From contig JAICWO010000002.1 in NCBI GenBank assembly GCA_025934775.1, positions 186,001 to 250,000 of the forward strand: a stretch of DNA of 64,000 bases, written 5' to 3'. How positions within the stretch are numbered: the stretch's first letter is position 1; each line of letters opens with the position of its first letter. The stretch is from Gemmatimonadaceae bacterium (GTDB lineage: Bacteria > Gemmatimonadota > Gemmatimonadetes > Gemmatimonadales > Gemmatimonadaceae). The notes below the pieces were generated by a model. That model had not been told where the DNA came from. It saw nothing but the letters and a program-made list of their open reading frames with translations, and did no database searches. Below are positions 48,221 through 56,267 of the stretch, piece by piece. The position numbers and the translations under genes were made by a program.

Positions 48221-50713
48221 CTACGGCGAACAACTCCGCCCTTCCACCTGGCACTGGATCGCGTCCGGCAGCGCCGAGAGGAAATCGTACCCGGTCGACT
48301 GCTGAATCTTGTCCACCGTCGTCACGTACATCGGCCAATCGTTGTTGATGATGCCCGTGACGTTGGGCATGTTCACGGCGATCACGTTTACGTCGCTCGC
48401 CGAGTGCACGTCGGACAGGCCTTCACCCGCCGGCATCAGCACGATGATCTTCCATGTGGAATCTGGAATGAGGATCTTACCGGCGCCGTTGAGCGTGCCG
48501 AGCGTGGAGCCCGGGCTGAAGGTGCCGCCCGCGATCACGTAGGCCTCGCGGCCCGCCCGCACGGAATCGCGCAGCGCGATCTCGAGCTTCTCCCACGGGC
48601 CGGCGTTGAGATCGTGGCGCTGCGGGAGGACGTTGCTGAGGAAGAACGTCGTCGCGTTCTCGGTGTCGGTCGTGCTCTGATCGGCGGACGGCTCCATGTG
48701 GCCGCGGTCGTACTGGCCGCCGCTGATGTAGTCGAGCGTCGTGAACGCGGTGATCCCCTGGCGCGTGAGCGCCGTGTCGGCGGTGAAGCAGTTGCACCGA
48801 TCCGTGCTGCCGAGGTGCGTCGCGCTCAGATCCCAGCTCACCCAATTCGGTCCGCCGTGCTGCGGGTTGTATGAGATCGTGTATTCCTTGCGCGCGATGA
48901 TCACGTCGTTCGACGGATCGTTGTCCGTGGGCGTGCCGAACTCCGTGTTGTGCCCGCTGCGCGCCGTGCTGCTGAACGACTGCGCCTCGGTGTTGACGAA
49001 CCACTCGGCGCCGCTCTGATTCGCGTCGAATGCGGCGATCGTCGCGCTGCCGACGCCGGTCGCGGTGATGATGCCGAGCGAGTCGACCGCGAGCACGCTC
49101 GGGTTGCTGCTGATCCACGTGATCGGCGCGGTGCCGCCGGAGGCGAACATGGCATCCTGGAAGCCGACGGGCAGCGGCGGCGTGCGGCCGGAGAGCGACA
49201 TCGCGGTCGACGACGACACCGCGATGATCCGGCTGCCCGACTTCGTGACGCCGTTCACGGTCGCCGTCGCGGTGATCGTCACGAGTGCACCGGGATTCAC
49301 CGCCGTGACGTGTCCCGTCTGATCGACCGTCGCGCGCGACGGATCGCTCGTCCCCCACGTGAACGTCGCGTTGTCGATGTGCACGTCGTTCGAATCTTCC
49401 GCCGTCGCACCGAGGGACAGCGTCGTGCCGACCACCACGCGTGACGAGCCGGTGATCACGACGTGATCGAGCGCGCCGGGCGTTGGCGGAACGTACGCCG
49501 AGTTGCGTGGCAGCACGGTGCCCGCGTCGAAGTCGGAGACGTTGTCGTTCGTATCCTGGCTGCCGTCAGAACGGCGCAGCACCGATCGCGTCGCGCTCGC
49601 CGCGGGCGCGGCGGCCGAGCCTTCGTAGCACGTCGCGGCGCCGTATCCAACAAAGTCCGCGATGCCCGCGGCCGGCGCCGTAGGACATGGCGTTCCGCCG
49701 AGCGGCGCGACGCCCGCGGCGCTGCCGGTGAGCGCGGCGGTATCGCGCACGAGCGCGATTTTGCCGTCGGACGCGGCCAGCGCGATCGTGCCCGTGATGT
49801 CGGGTGTCGGAAGCGCGGTGGTGCCGCCGCTGCCGGCCGCTTCCTGCACGAGGAAGTAGTGGTGCGCCGCGATCGTGCCGGAGAGCTTCGTGACCTTCCA
49901 CGTCGTGCTGCTCGCCGACGCGTACTGCACCGACCAGCCGGCGAGGCTTACGTCGGAGCTCGAGGAGTTGAAGATCTCGATGAAGTCGTTGGTGTAGGTC
50001 GCGCCCGTGTTTCCGCCGCCGCCGTAGACCTGGCTGATTGCCACGCTGCCGCAACTGTGGCTCGCCGAGCTGTGGTTGCGCGGATCGGCCGCGGCGACCG
50101 CGAAGTCCGCCGCGAGCGAGCCGCTGTATGCGCATCCCGCGCCGTTGCGCACGGCGGCGGTCGTGTTGCTCGGCGCCGCGGTCGTGCCGGCGCCGCAATC
50201 GGTCGACGAGCCGAAGCTCACTTCGTCGATCGCGCCGGACGGACAGGTGAGTCCACTCGTGATCACCGTCGTCGTGTTCATCAGCGCGACCTTGCCCGCC
50301 GTCGCGGCCAGCGCGATGGTGCCCGTTGCGTCGGGCGTCGGCAGATTCGCGGTGCCGCCGCTGCCCGCGGCTTCCTGCACGAGATAGTAGCCGCCCGGCT
50401 GAATCGATCCCGAGAGCGCCGTCGCGTGCCACGTGCTTCCTGTTGACGACGCGTACTGCACACTCCATCCGCTCAGGTTCACCGCGGCGCCGCCGGGGTT
50501 GAACAGCTCGATGAAGTCGTTCTTGTACGTCGCGCCCGAGTTGCCGCCGCCGCCGTACACTTGGCTGATGACGACGCTCGGCGCCGGCACCACGTCGGTA
50601 CGTGCGTGGTTGGGCGCGCGGAGTGGAGTGGGAGATGTTGCCGCGTCGCGGCAGGAGAGCGCGGCAAATGCGAGCAGTGCGGCAGTCGCGCTGCGGACCG
50701 GAAGGAGACGCAT
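48221..50713 (-). CDS. surface lipoprotein nuclease: two lamin-tail domains, Ig-like domains and DNA/RNA non-specific endonuclease
   Basis: An 830-residue protein with lipobox FAALSCRDA. Two lamin-tail (LTD) domains of about 165 residues (each starting VISQVYGGGGN or AISQVYGGGGN and containing NDFIELFN or NDFIEIFN) lie at about 45-210 and 222-395. Two Big2-like domains span about 405-560. The C-terminal nuclease (about 575-825) has the catalytic YDRGHMEPSADQS (D669, H672) of the NucA/Serratia type and a later NVLPQRHDLNAGPWEKLE. It should degrade extracellular DNA or RNA, with the LTDs as binding or anchoring modules. Confidence 0.85.
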   Translation of the reverse strand: MRLLPVRSATAALLAFAALSCRDAATSPTPLRAPNHARTDVVPAPSVVISQVYGGGGNSGATYKNDFIELFNPGGAAVNLSGWSVQYASSTGSTWHATALSGSIQPGGYYLVQEAAGSGGTANLPTPDATGTIALAATAGKVALMNTTTVITSGLTCPSGAIDEVSFGSSTDCGAGTTAAPSNTTAAVRNGAGCAYSGSLAADFAVAAADPRNHSSASHSCGSVAISQVYGGGGNTGATYTNDFIEIFNSSSSDVSLAGWSVQYASASSTTWKVTKLSGTIAAHHYFLVQEAAGSGGTTALPTPDITGTIALAASDGKIALVRDTAALTGSAAGVAPLGGTPCPTAPAAGIADFVGYGAATCYEGSAAAPAASATRSVLRRSDGSQDTNDNVSDFDAGTVLPRNSAYVPPTPGALDHVVITGSSRVVVGTTLSLGATAEDSNDVHIDNATFTWGTSDPSRATVDQTGHVTAVNPGALVTITATATVNGVTKSGSRIIAVSSSTAMSLSGRTPPLPVGFQDAMFASGGTAPITWISSNPSVLAVDSLGIITATGVGSATIAAFDANQSGAEWFVNTEAQSFSSTARSGHNTEFGTPTDNDPSNDVIIARKEYTISYNPQHGGPNWVSWDLSATHLGSTDRCNCFTADTALTRQGITAFTTLDYISGGQYDRGHMEPSADQSTTDTENATTFFLSNVLPQRHDLNAGPWEKLEIALRDSVRAGREAYVIAGGTFSPGSTLGTLNGAGKILIPDSTWKIIVLMPAGEGLSDVHSASDVNVIAVNMPNVTGIINNDWPMYVTTVDKIQQSTGYDFLSALPDAIQCQVEGRSCSP

Positions 50714-50786
50714 CGTATCGGGGTGGGCTTCAGTGGGCGATCGAGCGAGCCGTCGGCGGCGGAAGGGAACTTATCGCTTCGCGCAG

Positions 50787-52043
50787 TCACTCGCGAATTC
50801 GTTTCTCGAGATAACGCCGTTCCGCATCGCTCCGCGCCAGCGCGAGCGCCGCGGTGAAGTACCGTCGCGCTTCGGCGGCATGGCCGCGGCGGCGCTCCAA
50901 CTCGCCGAGGGCGGCATTCAAGAACGGGTATGCCTCGAGCCGCTCGCGATCCTCGATCGCCTCGATCGCTTCGATGCCGCGCTCCGGCCCGTCGCGCTGC
51001 GCTATCGCGATTGCGCGATTGAGCGCGACGACCGCCGACGGAGCGACGAGCATCAACTGGTCGTACATCGTCACGATCGCGTTCCAGTTCGTCTCGCCAA
51101 TGGTGGACGCGGCGCAGTGTACGGAAGCGATCGCCGCCTCGATGTGGTAGGTCGTCAGCTCGTCACCGCGCGCCGCGTGATCGAGCAGCAGCTCGCCTTG
51201 CGCGATCAGCTCGCGATTCCACGTGGAGCGGTCCTGCTCCCAGAGCGCCTGGAGCTCGCCGCTCGCATCGACTCGCGATTGCAGGCGAGCGGCGTGGAAG
51301 GACATCAGCGCCGACACCGCGAACGTCGCCGGCGTGCGCGTGGCGGGATGTTCGCGCAGGAGCGCGGCGAGCCGCATCGCTTCGTCGCACAATTCCGCTC
51401 GCACGGTGTCGTGCGCCGACGCGCCGTGGTAGCCTTCGCTGAAGAGGAGGTAGAGCGCGCGGTGCACCGCCGAGAGTCGCGCGGCGAAATCGGCGTCCGA
51501 CAGATCGAACAGCGTCGAGGAGCGCGCCAGCACTTTCTTGCCGCGCGCGATGCGCTTCTCGATCGCGGCCGTGCCGCTGAGATACGCGGCGGCGATCTCG
51601 CCGGCGCCGAAGCCGCAGAGGATGTTGAGGATGAGCGCGATCTGCGCCGGCTCGGCGAGCTCGGGATCGCAGCAGGAAAACATCATTCGTAATTGCTCAC
51701 CGAGCACCACGTCGCTGGAGAATGCTTCCTCGACGACGGCGGCCGCGGTCCACTCCGTCTCGAGCAGCCGCGTGAGCTCGGGCGCGAACGTGCGCGCGGT
51801 GCGCTCGCGACGAATGAGATCCAACGCGCGATTGCGCGCCGTGGTCATGAGCCACGCCGACGGATTCGGCGGCACGCCGCGCACCCGCCACACCTCGAGC
51901 GCGCGGCAGAAGGCGTCCTGCACGACGTCCTCTGCCAGCGCCAGATTCTGTACGCCGAACAGCCGCGTGAGCGAGGCGGTCATCCGACCCGCCTCGTGCC
52001 GGAAGAGGTGCTCGTGCAGGTCTGCCGGCGGCGGCGGCGTCAC
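50787..52043 (-). CDS. ECF sigma factor of the ECF42 type with TPR-like C-terminus
   Basis: A 418-residue protein. Region 2 (about 20-90, LAEDVVQDAFCRALEVWRVR, ARNRALDLIRRERTAR) and region 4 (about 120-180, LNILCGFGAGEIAAAYLSG) are followed by a roughly 230-residue helical extension with VALNRAIAIAQRDGPERGIE, diagnostic for ECF42-type sigma factors. Such factors lack an anti-sigma gene and are controlled through the C-terminal extension; they sit next to YCII/DGPF genes, as here (1 base apart). The start is GTG. Confidence 0.85.
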   Translation of the reverse strand: MTPPPPADLHEHLFRHEAGRMTASLTRLFGVQNLALAEDVVQDAFCRALEVWRVRGVPPNPSAWLMTTARNRALDLIRRERTARTFAPELTRLLETEWTAAAVVEEAFSSDVVLGEQLRMMFSCCDPELAEPAQIALILNILCGFGAGEIAAAYLSGTAAIEKRIARGKKVLARSSTLFDLSDADFAARLSAVHRALYLLFSEGYHGASAHDTVRAELCDEAMRLAALLREHPATRTPATFAVSALMSFHAARLQSRVDASGELQALWEQDRSTWNRELIAQGELLLDHAARGDELTTYHIEAAIASVHCAASTIGETNWNAIVTMYDQLMLVAPSAVVALNRAIAIAQRDGPERGIEAIEAIEDRERLEAYPFLNAALGELERRRGHAAEARRYFTAALALARSDAERRYLEKRIRE

Positions 52044-52044
52044 G

Positions 52045-52398
52045 TCACATGCTGGCGACGGGGCGAACCTCGACCGAGCCGTCGGGGTCCTCGAGCCCGG
52101 GGCAGCCTTTCGCGAGCTCCGCGGCCTCGGCGAGATCCTTCGCCTGGATGATCGAGTAGCCGCCGATCACGTCCTTCGCTTCGACGAACGGGCCGTCGGT
52201 GATCGTTCTCGAGTTGCCGCGCGCGACCTTGCCGTCGCGGTCGAGCGGCTGGCCGGCGCTCTTGAGGTGGCCGTTCGCCTCGAGCTCGCGCAGCCACGTC
52301 ATCCAGCGCTGCATGCTCTTCTGTCGCGCTTCGGGCGTGCCCATGTTCGCCTCGCGCGCCGCGGGTGAGTTGCGGTAGATGTAAATGAAGTCGCTCAT
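52045..52398 (-). CDS. YCII/DGPF domain protein, partner of the ECF42 sigma factor
   Basis: A 117-residue protein with the family's signature TDGPFVEAKDVIGGYSIIQA and the C-terminal LEDPDGSVEVRPVA. It forms an operon with the sigma factor. The in-frame extension upstream to 52548 has no family match; this ATG gives MSDFIYIYRN, the usual start. These proteins are thought to be targets or co-regulators of ECF42 factors, function unclear. Confidence 0.85.
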   Translation of the reverse strand: MSDFIYIYRNSPAAREANMGTPEARQKSMQRWMTWLRELEANGHLKSAGQPLDRDGKVARGNSRTITDGPFVEAKDVIGGYSIIQAKDLAEAAELAKGCPGLEDPDGSVEVRPVASM

Positions 52399-52491
52399 CG
52401 GTGCTCTCCATAATGAGAAGGAATGTGCAGCCGGGCACAATGCCGCGGCCGTGCATCTGTTCGAGCATTCAACGTCCGAGCGCGGCCGATC

Positions 52492-52512
52492 CGGACATTT
52501 CGGAAATGTCCG
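52492..52512. promoter_or_regulatory. operator-like palindrome in a divergent promoter region
   Basis: CGGACATTT (52492-52500) and AAATGTCCG (52504-52512) are perfect inverted arms with a 3-base spacer. The site lies between the YCII/ECF42 operon and the first leader promoter, 21 bases before its -35 box. It could bind a dimeric repressor or activator for either side. It is not present at the second leader copy. Confidence 0.5.
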
Positions 52513-52532
52513 CGGCGGAACGGCCACGGCGC

Positions 52533-52561
52533 TTGACAGTTCTTCCAATTAGTGACATGTT
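52533..52561 (+). promoter_or_regulatory. promoter of leader ORF, copy 1
   Basis: TTGACA at 52533-52538, a 17-base spacer and CATGTT at 52556-52561. The -10 box ends 7 bases before the leader ATG, so the predicted transcript starts at or next to the start codon. The same spacing occurs at copy 2 (60085-60113), which has the better -10 box CATACT. Confidence 0.6.
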
Positions 52562-52568
52562 GCAAAAT

Positions 52569-52652
52569 ATGACGAACCGCTCTCTCCCGGTCTTCACGAT
52601 TACGCAGCCGGCCACCGCTATGTCGGTGGTCGAGCCGCTGGCTCGTGTGTAG
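52569..52652 (+). CDS. 27-residue leader peptide, copy 1
   Basis: A short frame of 27 codons and TAG. It shares 17 of 27 residues with copy 2 at 60121-60204, including LP near the start, TIT in the middle, ATAMSV at 15-20 and a final R-V. No ribosome binding site precedes it, and the promoter spacing points to a leaderless mRNA. It is followed within 26 bases by a strong terminator and then by the truncated ABC ATPase gene. A regulatory leader (attenuation) is the best explanation; a free-standing bioactive peptide is the alternative. Confidence 0.6.
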   Translation: MTNRSLPVFTITQPATAMSVVEPLARV

Positions 52653-52678
52653 ACCGGTAGGAGACTAGCGACCCCTCG

Positions 52679-52709
52679 CGCCCTTCCGGACACCCCGGAA
52701 GGGCGTTTT
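52679..52709 (+). terminator. Rho-independent terminator between leader and ATPase, copy 1
   Basis: An 11-bp perfect stem CGCCCTTCCGG (52679-52689) / CCGGAAGGGCG (52695-52705) with loop ACACC, followed by TTTT. It lies between the leader ORF and the ATPase start, the position of an attenuator. Confidence 0.8.
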
Positions 52710-52761
52710 CAGTTTCCCCACGGGTGGTCCGGCTCGGGCGAGCTCTCACGACGAGACCGCC

Positions 52762-53121
52762 ATGCACGCCTCACAGACCGCCGCCGTCGAAATTCACGAT
52801 CTTCGCAAGAGCTTCCGCGCGCGCAAAGCGCGCGGCGCGGGGGCTCGCGCCCGCCTGGCCGATCTGGTCTCTCCGCGCACCGAGCGCGTGACCGCGGTCG
52901 ACGGTGTGTCGCTGCGAATCGAGCCGGGCGAGCGGGTCGCGTTCATCGGGCCGAATGGCGCGGGGAAGTCGACGACGCTCAAGATTCTCGCCGGGATTCT
53001 GTACCCGGACTCGTGCACCGTCACGGTCGACGGGCTCGTGCCGTGGCGCGATCGCCGTGCGCTCGGCTTCCGCGTCGGCACGGTGTGTGGCCAGCGCTCG
53101 CAACTGACGCGGCCCACGTGA
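52762..53121 (+). pseudogene. ABC transporter ATP-binding protein, truncated N-terminal copy
   Basis: 119 residues with the Walker A motif GPNGAGKST and the segment up to the Q-loop ([13 protein letters not shown]). Homology to the downstream copy stops there and five unrelated codons lead to a TGA. The signature motif, Walker B and H-loop are missing, so it cannot hydrolyse ATP on its own. The start is the same as in copy 2, after the attenuator-like leader. It may be a remnant of an insertion or duplication that placed about 7 kb of other DNA inside the ATPase gene. Confidence 0.85.
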
Positions 53122-53562
53122 CTACGAACGTGAGCCGCGAATCTCTCCCGGTTCTGGCGCGGAGGACACACGAGAGAACAATCATGCAAGTCTTGTTGCT
53201 TGGGAAGGTGTCCGTCACGATAATGGCCGGCCTTGTGACGAAGACCACAACCATTGTCGAAGGGCGAGCGCGACCAATGATGGCACGAATGGCTGAGTCC
53301 GACACCGTACAGGCGTGCAACAGTAGCGGGTGGCGATGGTTATGAAATCATTAATTGATTCTAATGTTACAGGAGCGTAACGAAAGTCGCCGTGGGCGAG
53401 CGCATCGCCACCGGCGTTCGAAAAAGGACATTAGAGATCAGAAACGAGCGGAGTCTCGCGGTATGGCTTGCGAATGGCGACACGATTGATGATTATCGAC
53501 GTGGCCGCGGTGTGGCGGCGAAGAGCGCGTGTCTCGATCTACGTGTCGGTCGCTCGGTCCTC
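53122..53562. other. gene-free left end of the inserted block
   Basis: No credible gene. The sequence changes character: fewer G/C third positions and an AT-rich patch at 53338-53375 with the interrupted palindrome AATCA-TTAAT-TGATT. That patch may hold a promoter for the sigma-like gene downstream. I see no transposase or integrase remnant. Confidence 0.5.
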
Positions 53563-54195
53563 ATGGAAGCTGATCACGCAACTCCACCACACCACGGCGC
53601 GCCGGATGTCCTGTTGGCGCGCCTGGCAGCAGAATTCGCGAACCGGTCGAGGCGTGTTCGTGGCGGCGTGCCATCGGCAACACAAGCTGAGGTCGCGATC
53701 GGCCTCTTGCGGGCGCGCCTGCTCAGCTATGTGCGGCACGTCGCGAAAACCGACGATGAGCGCGATGATCTGATTGGTGAGGTCATCGCCAGGGTGTGGA
53801 TAGCCACGCCTGATGCTGGCCCCGCGGAATTGCCATCGCTCATCATTCATGTCGCGCGCGAAGTGTGCCGCGAGCATGTGGCAGCATCTCGCCGCGTGTC
53901 CGCCAGTCTCAGTGAGGATGTGGCAGCAGCCGCGATCCAGGATGCGCCCATGGATACACTCGGCACCGACGAGTCCCGAGATCAGCGACAGGAATGGGTT
54001 GCTCAGCTTCTCAAACATCTGAACGCCGAGCAACGCCAGGCGATCAAGCTGCGGATCGTGAAGGCGCGGTCGTACGCCGAGATCGGGCGAATGCTCGGTA
54101 TTTCCGAAGGCGCGGCCCGGGTGCGCGTTCACCGTGCATTGCTGCGGTTGCGAGACGTCGCCGAGAAACAGCCGCCGCCGCCGGTGGCCGACTGA
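53563..54195 (+). CDS. ECF-like RNA polymerase sigma factor
   Basis: A 210-residue protein. A region-2-like part (about 40-105: LLRARLLSYVRHVAKTDDER, then DDLIGEVIARVWIATPDA) is divergent. Region 4 (about 145-200) is clear: LNAEQRQAIKLRIVKARSYA, then EIGRMLGISEGAARVRVHRA. Codon use is less GC-rich than outside the block. In-frame codons exist upstream to 53392, but the ATG at 53563 gives a normal-sized product. No anti-sigma gene follows. It may drive expression of the peptide/thioredoxin genes next to it. Confidence 0.65.
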   Translation: MEADHATPPHHGAPDVLLARLAAEFANRSRRVRGGVPSATQAEVAIGLLRARLLSYVRHVAKTDDERDDLIGEVIARVWIATPDAGPAELPSLIIHVAREVCREHVAASRRVSASLSEDVAAAAIQDAPMDTLGTDESRDQRQEWVAQLLKHLNAEQRQAIKLRIVKARSYAEIGRMLGISEGAARVRVHRALLRLRDVAEKQPPPPVAD

Positions 54196-54258
54196 GGTCG
54201 CCCCCACGGCAGTCGCTGTAACGTTTCCCACGAAAACTGTTCTCTACGTACAAGCGCG

Positions 54259-55221
54259 ATGTTCGAATGGGCGCCTGCAGCCGCCCACGCGCGCGTACGT
54301 TCAATGCGTTCAGCGAGCAACAGCGTGGGATTCAGGACGCGGAACTGTATCATCGATGACATCGAGCCGGCGCTCCGGTCGATGACAGCACTAGGGCGTG
54401 CTGTGATTGGTCCAGCATGTGAGGAGCTCAGGCTCCGCGTGCTCGAATTCGCGGAGCGGCAACGGTGGACAGTCATTCCGCATGGCAAGTTCGTGAGTTG
54501 GGCGGCGACCGCCATACCGCGAGATGCTGGCACGTGGCTAGTACTCGACCCGTTGCTCTCGTCGCAACCCGGCGACGTCAATGTCATCCCGGTGCGCATT
54601 TACCGTGCAGCGCAGAGTGGGAGCTTTGAGATCGCAGACTGGAAGGCCGACGAGATTCGGGGCCGCGATGTCGCGATCGTGGACGATGCCGCGGCCACTG
54701 GTCGCACACTGCTGTGCATGGCTCACATCGCGTCGAGTCACGGGGCACGGCCGAGCGTGTTCGCCGTGGCGGCAGCTACTGACTTCGCAAGGCAATCGCT
54801 CGCTGCGGCATTTCCAGCGGCCAGGTGGCTCACGTTCATGCGAGACGACTGGAGCATTTGTCATATGCGAGATGGCTGTCCATTTCTGCCGTTTTCTGGG
54901 CGGAACGTCGGTGCGCCGAGGGTCGTTGCGAACGACCACGCATCGATCGAAGTGCGCGCACCCATGTGGACCGCGGTCAACAGCCTTTGGTTCACGCTGG
55001 CGATGCAGCGGCCTATTCGTGCTGTGATTGACACTATGCGAGCCACGGTGTGCACCGGTTTGGCTGCGATACTCGGCCGCCAACCGACCGCGGCCGACGT
55101 GCGCTTGCTCGGCCCGGGAGTGCCGCTGACCGTGGGAACTCACGTGCAGCAGGTCACCGCGACGTGTCCAATACCAGACGTGCCGTCATCGGCGCATGTC
55201 ATGACCGCGCTGATGGTGTGA
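54259..55221 (+). CDS. phosphoribosyltransferase-like protein
   Basis: About 320 residues; the start is uncertain, as no ribosome binding site is visible and internal ATGs at 54304 and 54382 are possible. Residues 138-151 read AIVDDAAATGRTLL, the PRPP-binding motif of type I phosphoribosyltransferases. Later comes DDWSICHMRDGCPFLPFSGR, with two cysteines and an unknown role. The first strand (TWLVLDPLLSS) fits the fold. No nucleotide-salvage context is present, so it may act on another substrate, for instance in signalling or peptide modification. Confidence 0.55.
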   Translation: MFEWAPAAAHARVRSMRSASNSVGFRTRNCIIDDIEPALRSMTALGRAVIGPACEELRLRVLEFAERQRWTVIPHGKFVSWAATAIPRDAGTWLVLDPLLSSQPGDVNVIPVRIYRAAQSGSFEIADWKADEIRGRDVAIVDDAAATGRTLLCMAHIASSHGARPSVFAVAAATDFARQSLAAAFPAARWLTFMRDDWSICHMRDGCPFLPFSGRNVGAPRVVANDHASIEVRAPMWTAVNSLWFTLAMQRPIRAVIDTMRATVCTGLAAILGRQPTAADVRLLGPGVPLTVGTHVQQVTATCPIPDVPSSAHVMTALMV

Positions 55222-55290
55222 CAAGCTAGTTGTGCGCTTCGGCATTCGGTCTAAGCGCATGTGTGCACCACCACTTCACAAGGAGGACTG

Positions 55291-55506
55291 ATGAAGGCCA
55301 AGCTCTGGATTGCGATCGCGTCCCTCGCCGTCTGTGGCGCCAACGTCGCAATGGCTCAGCGGAACTCGCAGATCACGGCGCAGATGCGTACGTGCTCGCA
55401 GGAGAGCTGCAACAGCGGTGACGACGCGCACTGCACGGCACTGGGATGCACGGGCTGCACCAACTTCCCGGTGGGCTACCGCTGCTATCTCGAGCAGCAG
55501 TCCTGA
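55291..55506 (+). CDS. secreted six-cysteine peptide
   Basis: 71 residues: a signal peptide (about 1-22, ending NVAMA) and a mature peptide of about 49 residues. Its cysteines follow C-X3-C-X7-C-X4-C-X2-C-X8-C (TCSQESC, HCTALGCTGC, YRC), suggesting three disulfides. AAGGAGGA is ideally placed before the ATG, so it is likely highly translated. Directly downstream are two exported DsbA-like thioredoxins, as expected for a peptide that needs oxidative folding. It could be a bacteriocin-, defensin- or signal-like peptide. I know no named family. Confidence 0.7.
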   Translation: MKAKLWIAIASLAVCGANVAMAQRNSQITAQMRTCSQESCNSGDDAHCTALGCTGCTNFPVGYRCYLEQQS

Positions 55507-55570
55507 TGCGAACGCACGCGCACGAGCGATGCGATACGTCATCGCTCGTGCGCCCACAGGGATGACTTCA

Positions 55571-56215
55571 ATGCAACGAACTCTATCGTGGGCGGCGCCA
55601 GTGCTTGCATGCTGCGCAATCGGTTTGACGGCGCTCAACGTGCGGCGCGAGGTGCACATCAGGCAGAATACCTGGCCAAAGCACGTCGCCGATTGGACGA
55701 AGTACGCTGCGACGGGCAATCACCTCGGACCGCAGGGAGCGCCGGTCTCGCTTGTCGTATTCACCGACTACGAATGCCCGTTCTGCCGCCAGCTCTCGGA
55801 ATCCCTGCGCGTGCTGAACCCACAATTGGCCGCGAAGGTGCGGGTCACGTATCGGAACTATCCACTCAGCGCCCACACGCACGCGTTCGAGGCAGCCGTG
55901 GCCGCGCAATGCGCGGCATGGCAGGGACGGTTCAGGGCATTCGATTCGACCTTGACCACTCTGCCGGCAGGTACGCTCGGACGCCTGGCGTGGCCGACGC
56001 TGGCTGCCGGCAGTGGCATCACCGACCAGCAGAAGTTCGCCGCCTGTCTCCGGTCACCGGTCGCGATCAGCACCGTCGTTGCCGATACAATCGCCGGCAA
56101 TCGCCTTGGAATTCCGGCCACGCCAACGCTCTTGATCAACGACAAAAAGTACGCCGGAATTCCGCCCAACCTCAGTACGCTGCTCGCGGAGGCGGTTGAG
56201 CGAGCGAAGCAATGA
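55571..56215 (+). CDS. membrane-anchored DsbA-like thioredoxin (Thioredoxin_4)
   Basis: A 214-residue protein with an N-terminal membrane helix (about 5-22) and a DsbA-type domain: VVFTDYECPFCRQLSESL carries the CPFC active site, and GNRLGIPATPTLLIND holds the cis-Pro loop. It should act outside the cytoplasm as a thiol oxidase, isomerase or reductant. The ATG at 55571 has AGGG before it; an in-frame ATG nine bases upstream is possible. It follows the six-cysteine peptide by 64 bases. Confidence 0.8.
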   Translation: MQRTLSWAAPVLACCAIGLTALNVRREVHIRQNTWPKHVADWTKYAATGNHLGPQGAPVSLVVFTDYECPFCRQLSESLRVLNPQLAAKVRVTYRNYPLSAHTHAFEAAVAAQCAAWQGRFRAFDSTLTTLPAGTLGRLAWPTLAAGSGITDQQKFAACLRSPVAISTVVADTIAGNRLGIPATPTLLINDKKYAGIPPNLSTLLAEAVERAKQ

Positions 56216-56267
56216 GCAGAAGACTGAAGGGGCGCACCTGCCACTGATGAAAGCTGAGGAAACTCTG

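Larger units (their letters stand above)
52533..53105. repeat. long direct repeat, copy 1 (promoter, leader, terminator, ATPase 5' end)
   Basis: Colinear with 60085-60659. The terminator and the 5' part of the ATPase are nearly identical; the leader is less conserved. Homology begins at the -35 box and ends inside the ATPase right after the Q-loop codons. Confidence 0.85.

Noticed and set aside
52401..52568. Upstream extension of leader ORF 1 in the same frame
   Set aside because: It would run through the operator-like palindrome and the promoter, and copy 2 has no matching extension; the conserved part starts at 52569.
53021..53320. Minus-strand frame of 99 codons after the truncated ATPase
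   Set aside because: No ribosome binding site, it overlaps the ATPase remnant antisense, and its composition is not protein-like.
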